This document shows, one piece after another, positions 45,623-56,613 of a stretch of DNA of 64,000 nt. How positions within the stretch are numbered: position 1 is the stretch's first letter; every line of letters begins with the position of its first letter. Location: contig JAPSGI010000002.1 in the NCBI GenBank assembly GCA_031177685.1, positions 186,001 to 250,000 of the forward strand. Reading direction: 5' to 3'. The notes below the pieces were generated by a model that saw only the letters and a list, made by a program, of their open reading frames with translations, ran no database searches and was not told the DNA's origin. This DNA comes from Solirubrobacteraceae bacterium (GTDB lineage Bacteria; Actinomycetota; Thermoleophilia; Solirubrobacterales; Solirubrobacteraceae). A program made the position numbers and the translations under genes.

Positions 45623-46255
45623 CTACGGCATCATCGGGCCGGGGCCGGGGCCGGGGCCGGGGCCGGGGCCGCCCGGACCGGGGCCGCCCGGGCCGGGAGC
45701 CATCATCAGGTGGCCGTGGCGCCGTCCCCGCCGGCCGGGCTCGGGCCGCTCGGCTCGAAAGGCGCGCCGCACGTCGGCGGCGTCCTTCCCGAGCTCCTTC
45801 GCCACCGCGGCGAAGAACGCGTCGCGCTTGGCGCGCATGTCGCGTCGCATCGCACGGAAGTCGGGCGGCTCGTCGCCGCCGCGGCGGCGCCGCTCGAGCC
45901 GGTGGATCCGGGGCGCCGGCAGGTTGGAGCGGTCGCAGGTCAGCGGCCGGTCCTTGCACGCACGGATCGCATCGCGCTGGGCCGCGGTCAGCTTGCCGTC
46001 GGCGACCGCGCGGTCCAGCTGCGCCGAGCGGACCTTCTCGATCGCGTTCTCCAGGTCGTCCGCGGACACGTCCAGCCGCTTGGCGACGGCGGCCAGCCGC
46101 TCGCCGCGCTCGGCTTCGTGGCGCTCGAGCGCCTGCGCCATCGTGGGCGGCGGCTTGGCCTCGTCGTCGTCGCCCGACTGCGCCACGCTGGTGGCCGCGA
46201 TCGCGGCGCCCGTCAGCAGCGACGAGGCCACGGCGGCGATCAGGATCCTTCTCAT
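45623..46255 (-). CDS. Exported protein with Gly-Pro-Gly repeat tail
   Basis: 210 residues with a signal peptide (RRILIAAVASSLLTGAAIAA). The mature part is helical and charged with many Arg, Lys, Asp; the fragments ALERHEAERGERLAAVAKRL and AKRDAFFAAVAKELGKDA repeat a similar helix motif, loosely like the Spy/CpxP sensor accessory type. The C-terminus is a run of GPGGPGPG repeats encoded by a tandem GGGCCG-type repeat (about 45630-45702). First gene of the operon with the two-component system, 33 bases upstream; it may be its sensor accessory or target. Confidence 0.72.
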   Translation of the reverse strand: MRRILIAAVASSLLTGAAIAATSVAQSGDDDEAKPPPTMAQALERHEAERGERLAAVAKRLDVSADDLENAIEKVRSAQLDRAVADGKLTAAQRDAIRACKDRPLTCDRSNLPAPRIHRLERRRRGGDEPPDFRAMRRDMRAKRDAFFAAVAKELGKDAADVRRAFRAERPEPGRRGRRHGHLMMAPGPGGPGPGGPGPGPGPGPGPMMP

Positions 46256-46554
46256 GCGATTGGACCTCCAGGTTGGGGGAGTGCGATGCCGGGCAAGCTT
46301 CGCCCCCGTCCCTTGGAGGATCCTTAGAGCGGTTGATCCGCGACGACCCGTCACGCGGGTGCGACGGCTTGGGCTCCATGCCGGCGGGGCCCTCGGCCCC
46401 GGCGCTCCTCCCCGGCGGCCCGGTCGTCGTGACCGTGCGCCCGGGCGCAGCCTCAACCCGACCGTGCCCGCCAACGCGCGCGACTACCGCTGCGGGACGC
46501 GCGGAGGTACCTTCCACCCCTTCTTCGACGAGCCCGACAGCGGCCAGGCGCGGC
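46256..46554. other. Intergenic region between katG and the two-component operon
   Basis: About 300 bases downstream of katG and upstream of the exported-protein gene (both minus strand). It should contain the promoter of the latter. One + strand frame near 46450-46558 reads LNPTVPANARDYRCGTRGG, which looks protein-like but has no start, and may be a remnant or chance. GC-rich inverted segments (GGCGGGGCC...GGCCCCGGCG, about 46383-46404) could form a hairpin at the end of katG. Confidence 0.4.
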
Positions 46555-48968
<2,414 letters not shown>

Positions 48969-49108
48969 TGAGGCCTCCTCGTTCAGTGTCCGAGCCGCCG
49001 TCCCTTCAGCACGCGTGCTGCGCATGGAGGGCGCCCCTGCCCTGCTCGGATCAGCGAGCGCAGCCTACTGCAGGCCGCACCGTGGCGCAGGCGCGCACTT
49101 TCGCGAAG

Positions 49109-49181
49109 AGCCCGCCCCCGGAATCGAACCGGGAACCTCTTCATTACAAGTGAAGTGCTCTGCCAGTTGAGCTAGGCGGGC
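49109..49181 (-). tRNA. tRNA-Thr(UGU)
   Basis: A complete cloverleaf on the minus strand: acceptor arms GCCCGCC/GGCGGGC, D-arm GCTC...GAGC, anticodon stem CTTCA/TGAAG with loop CTTGTAA (anticodon TGT, reads ACA), and T-arm CCCGG-TTCGATT-CCGGG. CCA is not encoded. Confidence 0.97.
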
Positions 49182-49200
49182 CGGCGCAGACGAGTGTAGG

Positions 49201-49734
49201 TCAGCCGACGCGGTCGACGATGAAGATCAGCGTCGCGTTGGGCCCGATCGCGGGCGGCGAGCCCTCGGCGCCGTAGGCCAGGTCGGGCGGGATGACCAGG
49301 CGGCGCCGGCCGCCCTTCTTGATCCCGACCAGGCCGCGGTCCCAGCCGGGGATGACCATGCCGGCACCGAGCTCCAGCGTGAAGGGCTCCCCGCGGTCCC
49401 ACGAGGCGTCGAACTGCTCGCCCGTCCTGAAGTCGGCGCCGACGTAGTGCATCGTCAGCTGCTCGCCGGCCTTGGCGCCCGGACCCGTGCCCTCGACGAT
49501 GTCCTCCACGACGAGCTCCTTGGGCGGCGCGCCCGTGCCCTTCTGGACCGTCGGCTTCTTGGTCACGTCGGTGTTCTTCCCCGCGGTGGCCGGCTTCGAA
49601 GCGGTCTGCGTGGGCGCGGTGGGCGCCGTCGTCGTGGCGGCCGGATCCCCACCGTTCTCGTCGTCGTCGCCGCAGCCGGCGGCCGCGAGGGCGACCAGCG
49701 CGAGCAGCAGGGCGAGCGCACGGGGGAGGGACAC
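49201..49734 (-). CDS. FKBP-type peptidyl-prolyl isomerase lipoprotein
   Basis: 177 residues. A lipobox AAAGCGDDDE near residue 21 follows a hydrophobic signal, so it is lipid-anchored outside the membrane. A Thr/Pro/Ala linker leads to the FKBP domain (about 75-177) with MHYVGADFRTGEQFDASWDR, VIPGWDRGLVGIKKGGRRRL and PPDLAYGAEGSPPAIGPNATL. Residues for proline binding are in place. GTG start. Helps folding of exported proteins. Confidence 0.92.
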   Translation of the reverse strand: MSLPRALALLLALVALAAAGCGDDDENGGDPAATTTAPTAPTQTASKPATAGKNTDVTKKPTVQKGTGAPPKELVVEDIVEGTGPGAKAGEQLTMHYVGADFRTGEQFDASWDRGEPFTLELGAGMVIPGWDRGLVGIKKGGRRRLVIPPDLAYGAEGSPPAIGPNATLIFIVDRVG

Positions 49735-49744
49735 GGCGCGCAGC

Positions 49745-50665
49745 CTACCCGGACAGCTCGTCGCGCCACCACGCCACGGCGTCCGCCAGCGTCGTCTCCA
49801 GCGCGATCTCGGGCTCCCAGCCGGTGGCCTCGCGCAGTCGCGTGGCGTCGCCGCGGACCTCCATCACGTCGTGCGCGCGCACGCGCGCGGGGTCGACGGA
49901 GTGCGCGACCTCGCGGTCCGCGACGCGCGCCAGCGTCCGCATCAGCTCCGCCACCGACACCGCCACGCCGGAGCAGACGTTGTACGGCCCCGCCGGGGCG
50001 GCGCGTGAGCCGAGCAGCCGGTAGGCGCGCACGACGTCGCGTACGTCGGTGAAGTCGCGCCGCGGCTCGGGCGACCCGGTGACGACGGGGATGGGGTCCT
50101 CGCCGCGCAGGAGCCCCTCGGCGACCTGGCGCGTCAGCGTCGCGACCACGAACTCGTCGGACTGCCCCGGCCCGGCGTGGTTGAACGGCCGCGCGCGCAC
50201 GACGTCGAGCCCGTGCGCGCCCGCGTACATCGCCGCGAGCAGGTCCGCCGCCGCCTTGGAGACCGCGTAGGGGTTCTGGGGATTGAGCGCCGCGTCCTCG
50301 CCCACGGGCAGGGTGGACGGGGGACCGTAGGCCTCGCCGCTGCCCACGGCGACCACGCGGGCGCCGGGCGCGCCGGCGCGCACCGCCTCGAGCAGGTTGA
50401 GCGTGGTCTCCAGGTTCGCGGCGAGCGTCTCCCGGGGGGCGCGCCACGCCGCGGCCACGGACGCCTGGCCGGCGAGGTGATAGACGACCTCGGGCGCCGC
50501 TTCGCTCACCGCGGCCGCGGCGGCCTCGGGGTCGCGCAGATCGACCGCCACCCCGGACCTGCCCGAGCGCGACAGCGCGACCACCTCGTCTCTGGCCTCC
50601 TCGCACGCGCGCACGAGGTGGCCGCCCGCGAACCCGCCGGCGCCGGTGATCAGGACGCGGCTCAG
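49745..50665 (-). CDS. NAD-dependent epimerase/dehydratase (GDP-mannose dehydratase-like), CTG start
   Basis: 306 residues of the extended SDR family. NAD motif VLITGAGGFAGGHLV begins at residue 4; catalytic YAVSK is in LNPQNPYAVSKAAAD; RPFNHAGPGQSDEFV follows the GMD pattern, and the pre-motif with VGSGEAYG is present. It likely acts on a nucleotide sugar such as GDP-mannose or GDP-4-keto sugar. The CTG start overlaps the upstream stop (CTGA), and the protein then begins like related SDRs; no ATG/GTG/TTG suits. Confidence 0.86.
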   Translation of the reverse strand: MSRVLITGAGGFAGGHLVRACEEARDEVVALSRSGRSGVAVDLRDPEAAAAAVSEAAPEVVYHLAGQASVAAAWRAPRETLAANLETTLNLLEAVRAGAPGARVVAVGSGEAYGPPSTLPVGEDAALNPQNPYAVSKAAADLLAAMYAGAHGLDVVRARPFNHAGPGQSDEFVVATLTRQVAEGLLRGEDPIPVVTGSPEPRRDFTDVRDVVRAYRLLGSRAAPAGPYNVCSGVAVSVAELMRTLARVADREVAHSVDPARVRAHDVMEVRGDATRLREATGWEPEIALETTLADAVAWWRDELSG

Positions 50666-51228
50666 GAGCCCTCGGCGGTGCCGCCCACCTCGTCGGCGGC
50701 TCCGGCGGCGACCGCGTGCTCGATGCTGCCGTGCCCGTTGGACGAGACCATCGCCTCGTACGGCGGCGGCACGTCGCGCACCGGCGGGTTGAGCCGGCGC
50801 TCGAGCTCGCCCAGCACGACCCCGAACAGCAGGTGGCGCCACGTCGACTGCGCCAGCGCCGAGCGGTTGCCGTGCAGCGGCGGCAGATCGCGCCGCGCGG
50901 GATGGATCCGGTCGCTGAGCTGGCCCAGCGGCCATAGCCCGAAGTTCTCCACCAGCGCGGCCGCGGGGCCACGCGACCACGCGGGCAGCGGGACCAGCCG
51001 CGCGACGTTCGCGTAGACCGCCCCGAACAGCGCGCCGTTGGCCACGTGCAGCGCGAGCCCGGCGGGGTACCACGCCGGTCCGCGGGTCAGCGCCTTGCCG
51101 AGCAGCTCGACGTCGTCGTAGGAGCTGGCGAAGACGCGCTTGTCCAGCGGCTGCTGGGCCGCCCAGGCCCCGGCCGCGACGGCGCCGGCCAGCGCTCCGC
51201 GGGCGGTTCGGGCGCGATCGAAAGCCAT
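50662..51228 (-). CDS. Conserved protein of unknown function, probably membrane-associated
   Basis: 188 residues, not recognised. Hydrophobic stretches lie near the N-terminus (ARGALAGAVAAGAWAAQQPL) and near residues 55-75 (GLALHVANGALFGAVYANVA). The segment LPPLHGNRSALAQSTWRHLL may be an amphipathic helix. ATG start. Its stop overlaps the epimerase start (CTGA). It is divergent from the PlsC-GpsA fusion gene with 48 bases between the starts. Confidence 0.65.
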   Translation of the reverse strand: MAFDRARTARGALAGAVAAGAWAAQQPLDKRVFASSYDDVELLGKALTRGPAWYPAGLALHVANGALFGAVYANVARLVPLPAWSRGPAAALVENFGLWPLGQLSDRIHPARRDLPPLHGNRSALAQSTWRHLLFGVVLGELERRLNPPVRDVPPPYEAMVSSNGHGSIEHAVAAGAADEVGGTAEGS

Positions 51229-51276
51229 GCGAAGCAACTGTAACGAGCCGTCGCGCACGGGGTTGTCCCAGTTCAC

Positions 51277-52935
51277 ATGGACGCCGCCCGCTTGCACGCG
51301 CGCGCCCGCGAGCACGGCGCGAATCCCTTCGTGTACTGGCTCGTGCGCGCGGCGCTCCAGCCCTTCTTCCATCTGTACTTCCGCCTCTCGCGCGTGGGGC
51401 GCGAGCACATCCCCGCCGAGGGGCCGGTGATCTTCGCCGCCAACCACCGCTCCTTCCTGGACCCGTTCGTGATCGGGACGCTGATCCGGCGCCCGATGTA
51501 CTACGTCGCCAAGCGCGAGCTCTTCGAGCGCCGCTGGCAGGCGTGGCTGCTCAACGCGCTCGGCGCGTTCCCCGTTAACCGCGGGGCGTCGGACGAGGAG
51601 ATGGCCGCCACCGCGCGGGCGATCCTGGAGCGGGGCGACTGCGTCCTGATCTTCCCCGAGGGCACGCGCGTGCGCCCCGGCTCGCTGGGCCGTCCCAAGC
51701 GCGGTGTCGGGCGCCTGGCCCTGGAGACGGGCGCGCCGGTCGTCCCCGTGGCCGTCATCGGGACCGAGGCCGTGCGCCGCGGCTGGCGCATCCGTCCGCA
51801 CAAGGTGCGGATCCGCTGCGGGCGTCCCCTGCACTTCCCGCGCGTGGAGTCGCCGTCGGCGGCGCTGGCCGGCGCGGTGACCGAGCGCCTGTGGCCGTGC
51901 GTGGCGCTGCAGTGGGAGTGGCTCGGCGGCCTGCCGCCGCTGCGGCGCGCCGCGGTCGTGGGCGCCGGGGCGTGGGGGACCGCGCTCGCGGTGGCGCTCG
52001 CGCGCGCCGGCCTCGAGGTGGACCTCGGCTGCCGCACGCGCGAGCAGGCCGACGCGCTGTGGAAGAACCGCGCGAACGACGACTACCTGCCCGACGTGCC
52101 CCTGCCCGACGGGGTCCGGGTCGCGCGCGCGGACGAGCTCGACCTCTCCGCGCACGACCTCGTGTGCTTCGCCGTCCCCGCCCGCGCGCTGCCGGCGGTC
52201 GTCGCGGCCCACGGCCCGGCGATCGGCGCGCACGCCGGCGTGGTCGTCGTGTCCAAGGGGCTGGTCCCGCCGCTGGGCGCGCTCCCCAGCGTCTACGTGT
52301 CCGAGCGCACCGGGGCCCGCGCCATCGCGTGCATCGGCGGCCCGAGCCATGCGGGAGAGGCACTGCGCCAGGGCGCCTCGCTGATCCTGGGCTCCACGGA
52401 CGAGGCGTTCGCGCGCCAGGTCGCCGAGACGCTGGGGTCGGCGGGCCTGGATCTCACGACGACTCCCGACGTCACCGGCGTGGAGCTGGCCGGCTGCGCG
52501 AAGAACGCCGCGGCGTTCGCCGCCGCCGCCGCGGCACCCGCGGGGGCGAACGTCGCCGGCGCGGCGGCCGGCAAGGTGTTCGCGGAGGTCGAGGCGTTCG
52601 CGCGCCACCAGGGCGCGCGGCCCGAGACGTTCGCCGGGCTGGCCGGCGCCGGCGACCTGGTGGCGACTGTGCTCGCGGTCGGCAGCCGCAACCGCCGAGC
52701 GGGGGAGCTGCTGGGCAGCGGAGTCCCCGGCGATCAGGTCGCGCTCGCCCTCGGCCAGGCCGTGGAGGCGGTCGACGCGATCCCGCTCCTGGCCGGCGCC
52801 CTGCACGAGGCGGACGTCCACGCGCCCACGGTCGACGGTCTGACGGACGTGCTCGCAGGGCGCGTCGACCCGGCCTCGTGGTCGCAGGCCGTCGTCTCTC
52901 CCGGCCGGCGCCGAGCGCCGGTCAAGGCGGCCTGA
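51277..52935 (+). CDS. PlsC acyltransferase fused to GpsA glycerol-3-phosphate dehydrogenase
   Basis: 552 residues. Residues 1-220 are a 1-acylglycerol-3-phosphate acyltransferase with the HX4D box NHRSFLDP (His57, Asp62) and IFPEGTR (126-131). Residues 224-552 are an NAD(P)-dependent glycerol-3-phosphate dehydrogenase with the dinucleotide motif VGAGAWGTALAVALARAG, the SKG and GPSHAGE motifs, Lys409 in GCAKN, then ETFAGLAGAGDLV and SRNRR. The usual KAALITRG segment is poorly kept (NVAGAAAGKVFAEV). The fusion joins two steps in phosphatidic acid synthesis; active in the cytoplasm and at the membrane. Confidence 0.9.
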   Translation: MDAARLHARAREHGANPFVYWLVRAALQPFFHLYFRLSRVGREHIPAEGPVIFAANHRSFLDPFVIGTLIRRPMYYVAKRELFERRWQAWLLNALGAFPVNRGASDEEMAATARAILERGDCVLIFPEGTRVRPGSLGRPKRGVGRLALETGAPVVPVAVIGTEAVRRGWRIRPHKVRIRCGRPLHFPRVESPSAALAGAVTERLWPCVALQWEWLGGLPPLRRAAVVGAGAWGTALAVALARAGLEVDLGCRTREQADALWKNRANDDYLPDVPLPDGVRVARADELDLSAHDLVCFAVPARALPAVVAAHGPAIGAHAGVVVVSKGLVPPLGALPSVYVSERTGARAIACIGGPSHAGEALRQGASLILGSTDEAFARQVAETLGSAGLDLTTTPDVTGVELAGCAKNAAAFAAAAAAPAGANVAGAAAGKVFAEVEAFARHQGARPETFAGLAGAGDLVATVLAVGSRNRRAGELLGSGVPGDQVALALGQAVEAVDAIPLLAGALHEADVHAPTVDGLTDVLAGRVDPASWSQAVVSPGRRRAPVKAA

Positions 52936-52956
52936 CAGGAGGGTAGGGTCCAGTGC

Positions 52957-53499
52957 ATGTCCGCGCCGCCGAAGCCCAAGGCCGAACTGGACGCCGAATT
53001 CTCGGAGCTGTATCGCGCGCACTTGCGCGACGTGTACTCCTACTCCTTCTACCGCGTGGGCAATCACCACGACGCGGAGGACCTGACGGAGCAGACGTTC
53101 CTGCAGGCCTACCGCCACTTCGAGCGCGCGCAGCGCGAGAGCGACGGGCGCCCGCTGCGCCCGTGGCTGATCCGCATCGCGCACAACCTGGCGGCCAACT
53201 ACTACCGCGACCGCTCGCGCCGCCCGCAGACGGCGATCGACGACGCGCCCGCGCTGACCGCGCCGCACGACACCGAGCGGCTCGTGGAGGGCCGCGACGA
53301 GCTGCAGCGCATCCTCGACGGCATCGGGGAGCTGCCGGACGACCGGCGCGAGGCCTTGATCATGCGCTTCGCGCTGGGCATGGACAACCGCGAGATCGCG
53401 CGCGCGATGGGGCGCACCGACGGCGCCACGAAGGTCCTGCTGCACCGGGCCACGCGGCAGCTGGAGCAGATCGTGAAGGAGCGTGAGGAGGCCGCATGA
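52957..53499 (+). CDS. ECF-type sigma factor
   Basis: 180 residues. Region 2 (LYRAHLRDVYSYSFYRVGNH, then DAEDLTEQTFLQAYRHFER) and region 4 (LPDDRREALIMRFALGMDNR, then EIARAMGRTDGATKVLLHR) are typical of ECF sigma factors. TAGGGT ends seven bases before the ATG, in line with a leaderless message. Its stop overlaps the next gene (ATGA), the usual arrangement for a sigma factor and its anti-sigma factor. Confidence 0.92.
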   Translation: MSAPPKPKAELDAEFSELYRAHLRDVYSYSFYRVGNHHDAEDLTEQTFLQAYRHFERAQRESDGRPLRPWLIRIAHNLAANYYRDRSRRPQTAIDDAPALTAPHDTERLVEGRDELQRILDGIGELPDDRREALIMRFALGMDNREIARAMGRTDGATKVLLHRATRQLEQIVKEREEAA

Positions 53500-53846
53500 G
53501 CGAGCCCGCCGAGTTCGAGGTCCTGCTGCGCCGCGCGCTCGCGCCCGTCGAGCCGCCGGCCGACCTGTCCGCGCGCCTGGAGACCACGCTCGCCAACCTG
53601 ACCGAGCTCGCGGCGGCGGAGCTGGAGTCCTGGGAGTTGGAGACCATGCGCGACCCGCGCAACTGGATCCGGCCGGCCGCCGCGGTCGTCGTGGGGACGA
53701 CGGCGGGCGCCGCGTTGGTGCTCGTGCGGGCGCGGCGACGGGCGCGGCGACGGCGGACGGACAACGCCTTGGACGCCGCGGAGCGGGCCCTGCGCGACGT
53801 GTTCGGCGAGGCGCGGCGGCTTTTCGAAGGCGACCTGCGGCGCTGA
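53496..53846 (+). CDS. Small membrane protein, possible anti-sigma factor
   Basis: 116 residues. A short cytoplasmic N-terminal half (about 1-60, EVLLRRALAPVEPPADLSAR) precedes one membrane segment (AAAVVVGTTAGAALVLV) and a very basic juxtamembrane stretch (RARRRARRRR). It lacks the HxxxCxxC zinc motif of ZAS anti-sigma factors. Coupling to the sigma gene suggests an anti-sigma role, but the sequence alone does not prove it. Confidence 0.6.
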   Translation: MSEPAEFEVLLRRALAPVEPPADLSARLETTLANLTELAAAELESWELETMRDPRNWIRPAAAVVVGTTAGAALVLVRARRRARRRRTDNALDAAERALRDVFGEARRLFEGDLRR

Positions 53847-53881
53847 GCAACGGCGGCCGTCCGCTAGCGTCCGGCCGGCTC

Positions 53882-54685
53882 ATGGCGACCTGTTACCGGC
53901 ATCCCGATCGCGAGACCGGCGTCTCCTGCTCCAGCTGCGGGCGGCCGATCTGCCCGGACTGCATGACGCCCACGCCGGTGGGAATGCGCTGCCCGGAGTG
54001 CGCGCGCGAGCGCACGAAGGTGCGCACGGCGGCCAGCGTCACCGGCGGCGACCCGACCGCGACCTACGTCCTGATCGCCATCAACGCGCTGGCCTTCATC
54101 GGCTCGCTGGCCGGCGGCGGCGGCGTGACGGAGCGCGGTGGAGGCAGCGTGATCGACAACGGCGCGCTGTTCGGACCGGCGATCGCGGACGGCGAGTACT
54201 GGCGGCTGATCACGTCCGGGTTCCTGCACGCCGGACTCATCCACATCGCCTTCAACATGTACCTGCTCTACATCCTCGGCACGATGCTGGAGCCGGCGAT
54301 CGGCCGCGCCCGCTTTCTCGCGCTCTACTTCACGTCGCTGCTGGGCGGTTCGCTGGGCGCGCTGCTGATCGACCCCAACTCGCTGACCGTGGGGGCCTCG
54401 GGCGCCGTGTTCGGCCTCATGGGCGGCGCGGTGGTGATCATGCGGGCGCGCGGGTTTGACCCGATGGCCTCGGGAATCCCGATGCTGATCGGCCTGAACC
54501 TCCTGATCACCTTCGTCTTCCCCGGGATCTCCATCGGCGGCCACATCGGCGGACTCGCAGCCGGCGTCGTCGCCGCCTTCGTGCTCGAGGAGCTCGGCGA
54601 GCGCGTCCGCTCCGCCGCCCTCCCGGTGGCCCTCTGCACCGCCCTCGCCGCCGGCCTCGCGGTCGCGGCCGTCGTCGTGGCGTAA
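53882..54685 (+). CDS. Rhomboid-family intramembrane serine protease with N-terminal zinc finger
   Basis: 267 residues. A B-box-type zinc finger is at residues about 3-42 (CYRHPDRETGVSCSSCGRPI, then CPDCMTP and MRCPECARERT). A six- to seven-span rhomboid domain follows: WRLITSGFLHAGLIHIAFNM, GASGAVFGLMGG with catalytic Ser, and IGGHIGGLAAG with the catalytic His. It cleaves membrane proteins. ATG start 35 bases after the putative anti-sigma gene, which raises the possibility of a regulated cascade. Confidence 0.92.
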   Translation: MATCYRHPDRETGVSCSSCGRPICPDCMTPTPVGMRCPECARERTKVRTAASVTGGDPTATYVLIAINALAFIGSLAGGGGVTERGGGSVIDNGALFGPAIADGEYWRLITSGFLHAGLIHIAFNMYLLYILGTMLEPAIGRARFLALYFTSLLGGSLGALLIDPNSLTVGASGAVFGLMGGAVVIMRARGFDPMASGIPMLIGLNLLITFVFPGISIGGHIGGLAAGVVAAFVLEELGERVRSAALPVALCTALAAGLAVAAVVVA

Positions 54686-54749
54686 CCGACCGTCAGATTG
54701 CGCGGCCCTCGCGTGTTTTTGCGGGTAAGGCGCAGCGAAAAGGACGGTC

Positions 54750-55385
54750 ATGTCGACACGAAGATGGCTCATGGGCGCGGCCGTCGCGCTCCTGGCGGCC
54801 GCGGCGCTGGCGGCGCCGGCGCAGGCGACCCCGATTAAGGGCACATGCGTCTTCACGGGCGACGCGAAGGTGACCGACAAGGACAACACCGCCTACGGGA
54901 TGAAGCTGTCGGGCGGGAGGGGCAGCTACCGGTTCTCCGGGACCGTGAGCTGCACGGTAATGGTCAAAGGCGCTCCCGCCGTGGTCATTCTCGACTTCGT
55001 CTCGGAGGGCCACTACCACAACCTCCTGTGCGGGACGGGCAACGTGGTCAGCCAAACCAACACCCTGGAGTGGGTGGTCGCGGACACCGCGCGCAAGGGG
55101 TCGGAGTTCTGGGCGGGGCTCCTCGCCGGGCTGGACTTCAGCGCTCAGTTCGTGGGGACGAAAGGGATCTTCTTCATCAACCAGGCCGACTCGTTCCCGC
55201 TGATCAAAGCCAACAACGTCGGGACGCTGTTCCCCGACGACAAAGGAACCCCGGTGGCCGACCACGACATCGCCGGAACGATCAGCCTCGAGCCGCCTCT
55301 CCAAAAACCACCTTTGCTCTTGGGGCCACTCGACAACTGCGCCAAAGCCTTCTTCGTACACGCGGCGTTCAAGGTCGACCTCTAG
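54750..55385 (+). CDS. Secreted protein of unknown function, lower GC than neighbours
   Basis: 211 residues with a signal peptide (RRWLMGAAVALLAAAALAAP, ending AQA). The mature part is beta-rich with four Cys, likely disulfide-bonded (GTCVFTGDAK, VSCTVMV, HNLLCGTGN, DNCAKAFF). No family recognised. Codon use is less biased to GC (AAA, TTC, AAC common) than in the adjoining genes, suggesting recent acquisition or different selection. A GACCGTC/GACGGTC inverted repeat brackets the leader and could hide the ribosome site (AAAAGGA). Confidence 0.75.
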   Translation: MSTRRWLMGAAVALLAAAALAAPAQATPIKGTCVFTGDAKVTDKDNTAYGMKLSGGRGSYRFSGTVSCTVMVKGAPAVVILDFVSEGHYHNLLCGTGNVVSQTNTLEWVVADTARKGSEFWAGLLAGLDFSAQFVGTKGIFFINQADSFPLIKANNVGTLFPDDKGTPVADHDIAGTISLEPPLQKPPLLLGPLDNCAKAFFVHAAFKVDL

Positions 55386-55392
55386 CCGCCGC

Positions 55393-55450
55393 CGACGAGT
55401 TGCGTGCAGTTAAGCCGCTATAGCCGGCTTAACGACACGCAAGTTCGTCG
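55393..55450. terminator. Long hairpin between convergent genes with CTATAGC loop
   Basis: Arms pair in four blocks: CGACGA/TCGTCG, TTGCGTG/CACGCAA, a 2x2 internal loop (CA/GA), and GTTAAGCCG/CGGCTTAAC around the loop CTATAGC (55418-55424). It contains the TAA stop (55429-55431) and the last codons of the minus-strand glycosyltransferase. Palindromic, so it can terminate both genes. Confidence 0.65.
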
Positions 55451-56613
55451 TACACGGTTTGGACGCGGTCGAGGAGGCGGGTGACGCTGAAGCGGTCGGC
55501 CACGTCGGTGGCCGCGGCGTCGCCCAGGCGTTCGCGCTGGGACGGGTCGGACCGCAGCTCAGCGAGGACGCGGGCCAGCGCGGCGGCGTCGCCGGGAGGC
55601 ACGAGCCGCCCCGTGACCCCGTCGCGGAAGATCTCCGGCAGGCCCCCGTGCGCCGCCGCGACCACGCAGCAGCCGGCGGCGGCGGACTCCAGCGCGGAGT
55701 TGGGCAGCGGGTCGGGCCGCGTGGACGGGACCACGACGACGTCGGCGCCGCCATAGACGTTCTCCACGTCGTCGCGGAAGCCGGCGAAGCGCACGCGGTC
55801 GGCCACGCCGAGCGACCGCGCGAGCTCGCGCAAGCCCCGCTCGAAGCGCTCCTCGCCCGGCCACGCGTCGCCCGCGATGAGGGCGAGCGGCCGGCCGGCC
55901 CCGGGCTCATCCGCGGTCGCCGCCGGGAGCGCCGGCTCTGCCAGGGCGCGTACGAGGATCTCCTGCCCCTTCCACGACGACAGCCGCCCGAGCACCGCGA
56001 CGACGAAGGCGTCTTCGGGAAGGCCCAGAGCCAAACGGGCCGCGCCGCGATCGGCCCGGTGCGCGACGCCGGTGACGCCCTCGTGCACCACCCGCGCGCG
56101 AGGATTCCCCCCGAACTGCGCGCGCACCGGCTCCGACGAGCACAGCAGCGCGGCGGCGCGCAGCAGGAACCGGCGGTACAGCGGCCACCAGCGGGCGAAG
56201 TCGGTGTAGATCTCGCGCACCGACACCACCAGAGGGACCCCGGCCCCGGCCGCGGCGGCGTACGCCCCCACGGTCACGGACGTGTTCGCGTGCACAAGAG
56301 AGACCCCGCGCGACAAAGCGAACGCGCCCAGCTCACGACGGTCGACGACGTAGCGCCGAACAACCCGCGCCAGCCCGCCCGGCGTGAACAGAGCCCGCCG
56401 CAGCACCGACAGACCAGGCCGGACCACCACCTCGATGCCCGCCGTTTCCAGGTCCCGCGCCAACGGTCCGTCCTCGGCCAGAACGACGACCGCCCGAAAC
56501 CGCGCCGCATCGAGACCGCAAGCCATCGCCAGCAGCTGGCGATCTGCGCCATAGCGCCCGGCCGACGAGTGGACGAACAGGACCGTCCGCGGCCGCCCGC
56601 CCGCCGTGCTCAC
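55429..56613 (-). CDS. GT4-type glycosyltransferase
   Basis: 394 residues, two-domain GT-B fold. N-terminal VLFVHSSAGRYGADRQLLAM acceptor-side motif; C-terminal nucleotide-sugar side with VAVLGRLSSWKGQEILVRAL, the E-x7-E-type region PLPNSALESAAAGCCVVAA and GLPEIFRDGVTGRLVPPGD. It probably builds a surface polysaccharide or glycolipid. GTG start overlapping the upstream gene stop (GTGA). The two genes share an operon although their functions are not obviously related. Confidence 0.88.
   Translation of the reverse strand: MSTAGGRPRTVLFVHSSAGRYGADRQLLAMACGLDAARFRAVVVLAEDGPLARDLETAGIEVVVRPGLSVLRRALFTPGGLARVVRRYVVDRRELGAFALSRGVSLVHANTSVTVGAYAAAAGAGVPLVVSVREIYTDFARWWPLYRRFLLRAAALLCSSEPVRAQFGGNPRARVVHEGVTGVAHRADRGAARLALGLPEDAFVVAVLGRLSSWKGQEILVRALAEPALPAATADEPGAGRPLALIAGDAWPGEERFERGLRELARSLGVADRVRFAGFRDDVENVYGGADVVVVPSTRPDPLPNSALESAAAGCCVVAAAHGGLPEIFRDGVTGRLVPPGDAAALARVLAELRSDPSQRERLGDAAATDVADRFSVTRLLDRVQTVYDELACR

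Noticed and set aside
45630-45702. Tandem GGGCCG-type repeat as a possible CRISPR or regulatory repeat
   Set aside because: It is in frame and encodes Gly-Pro repeats of the exported protein; no spacers are present.
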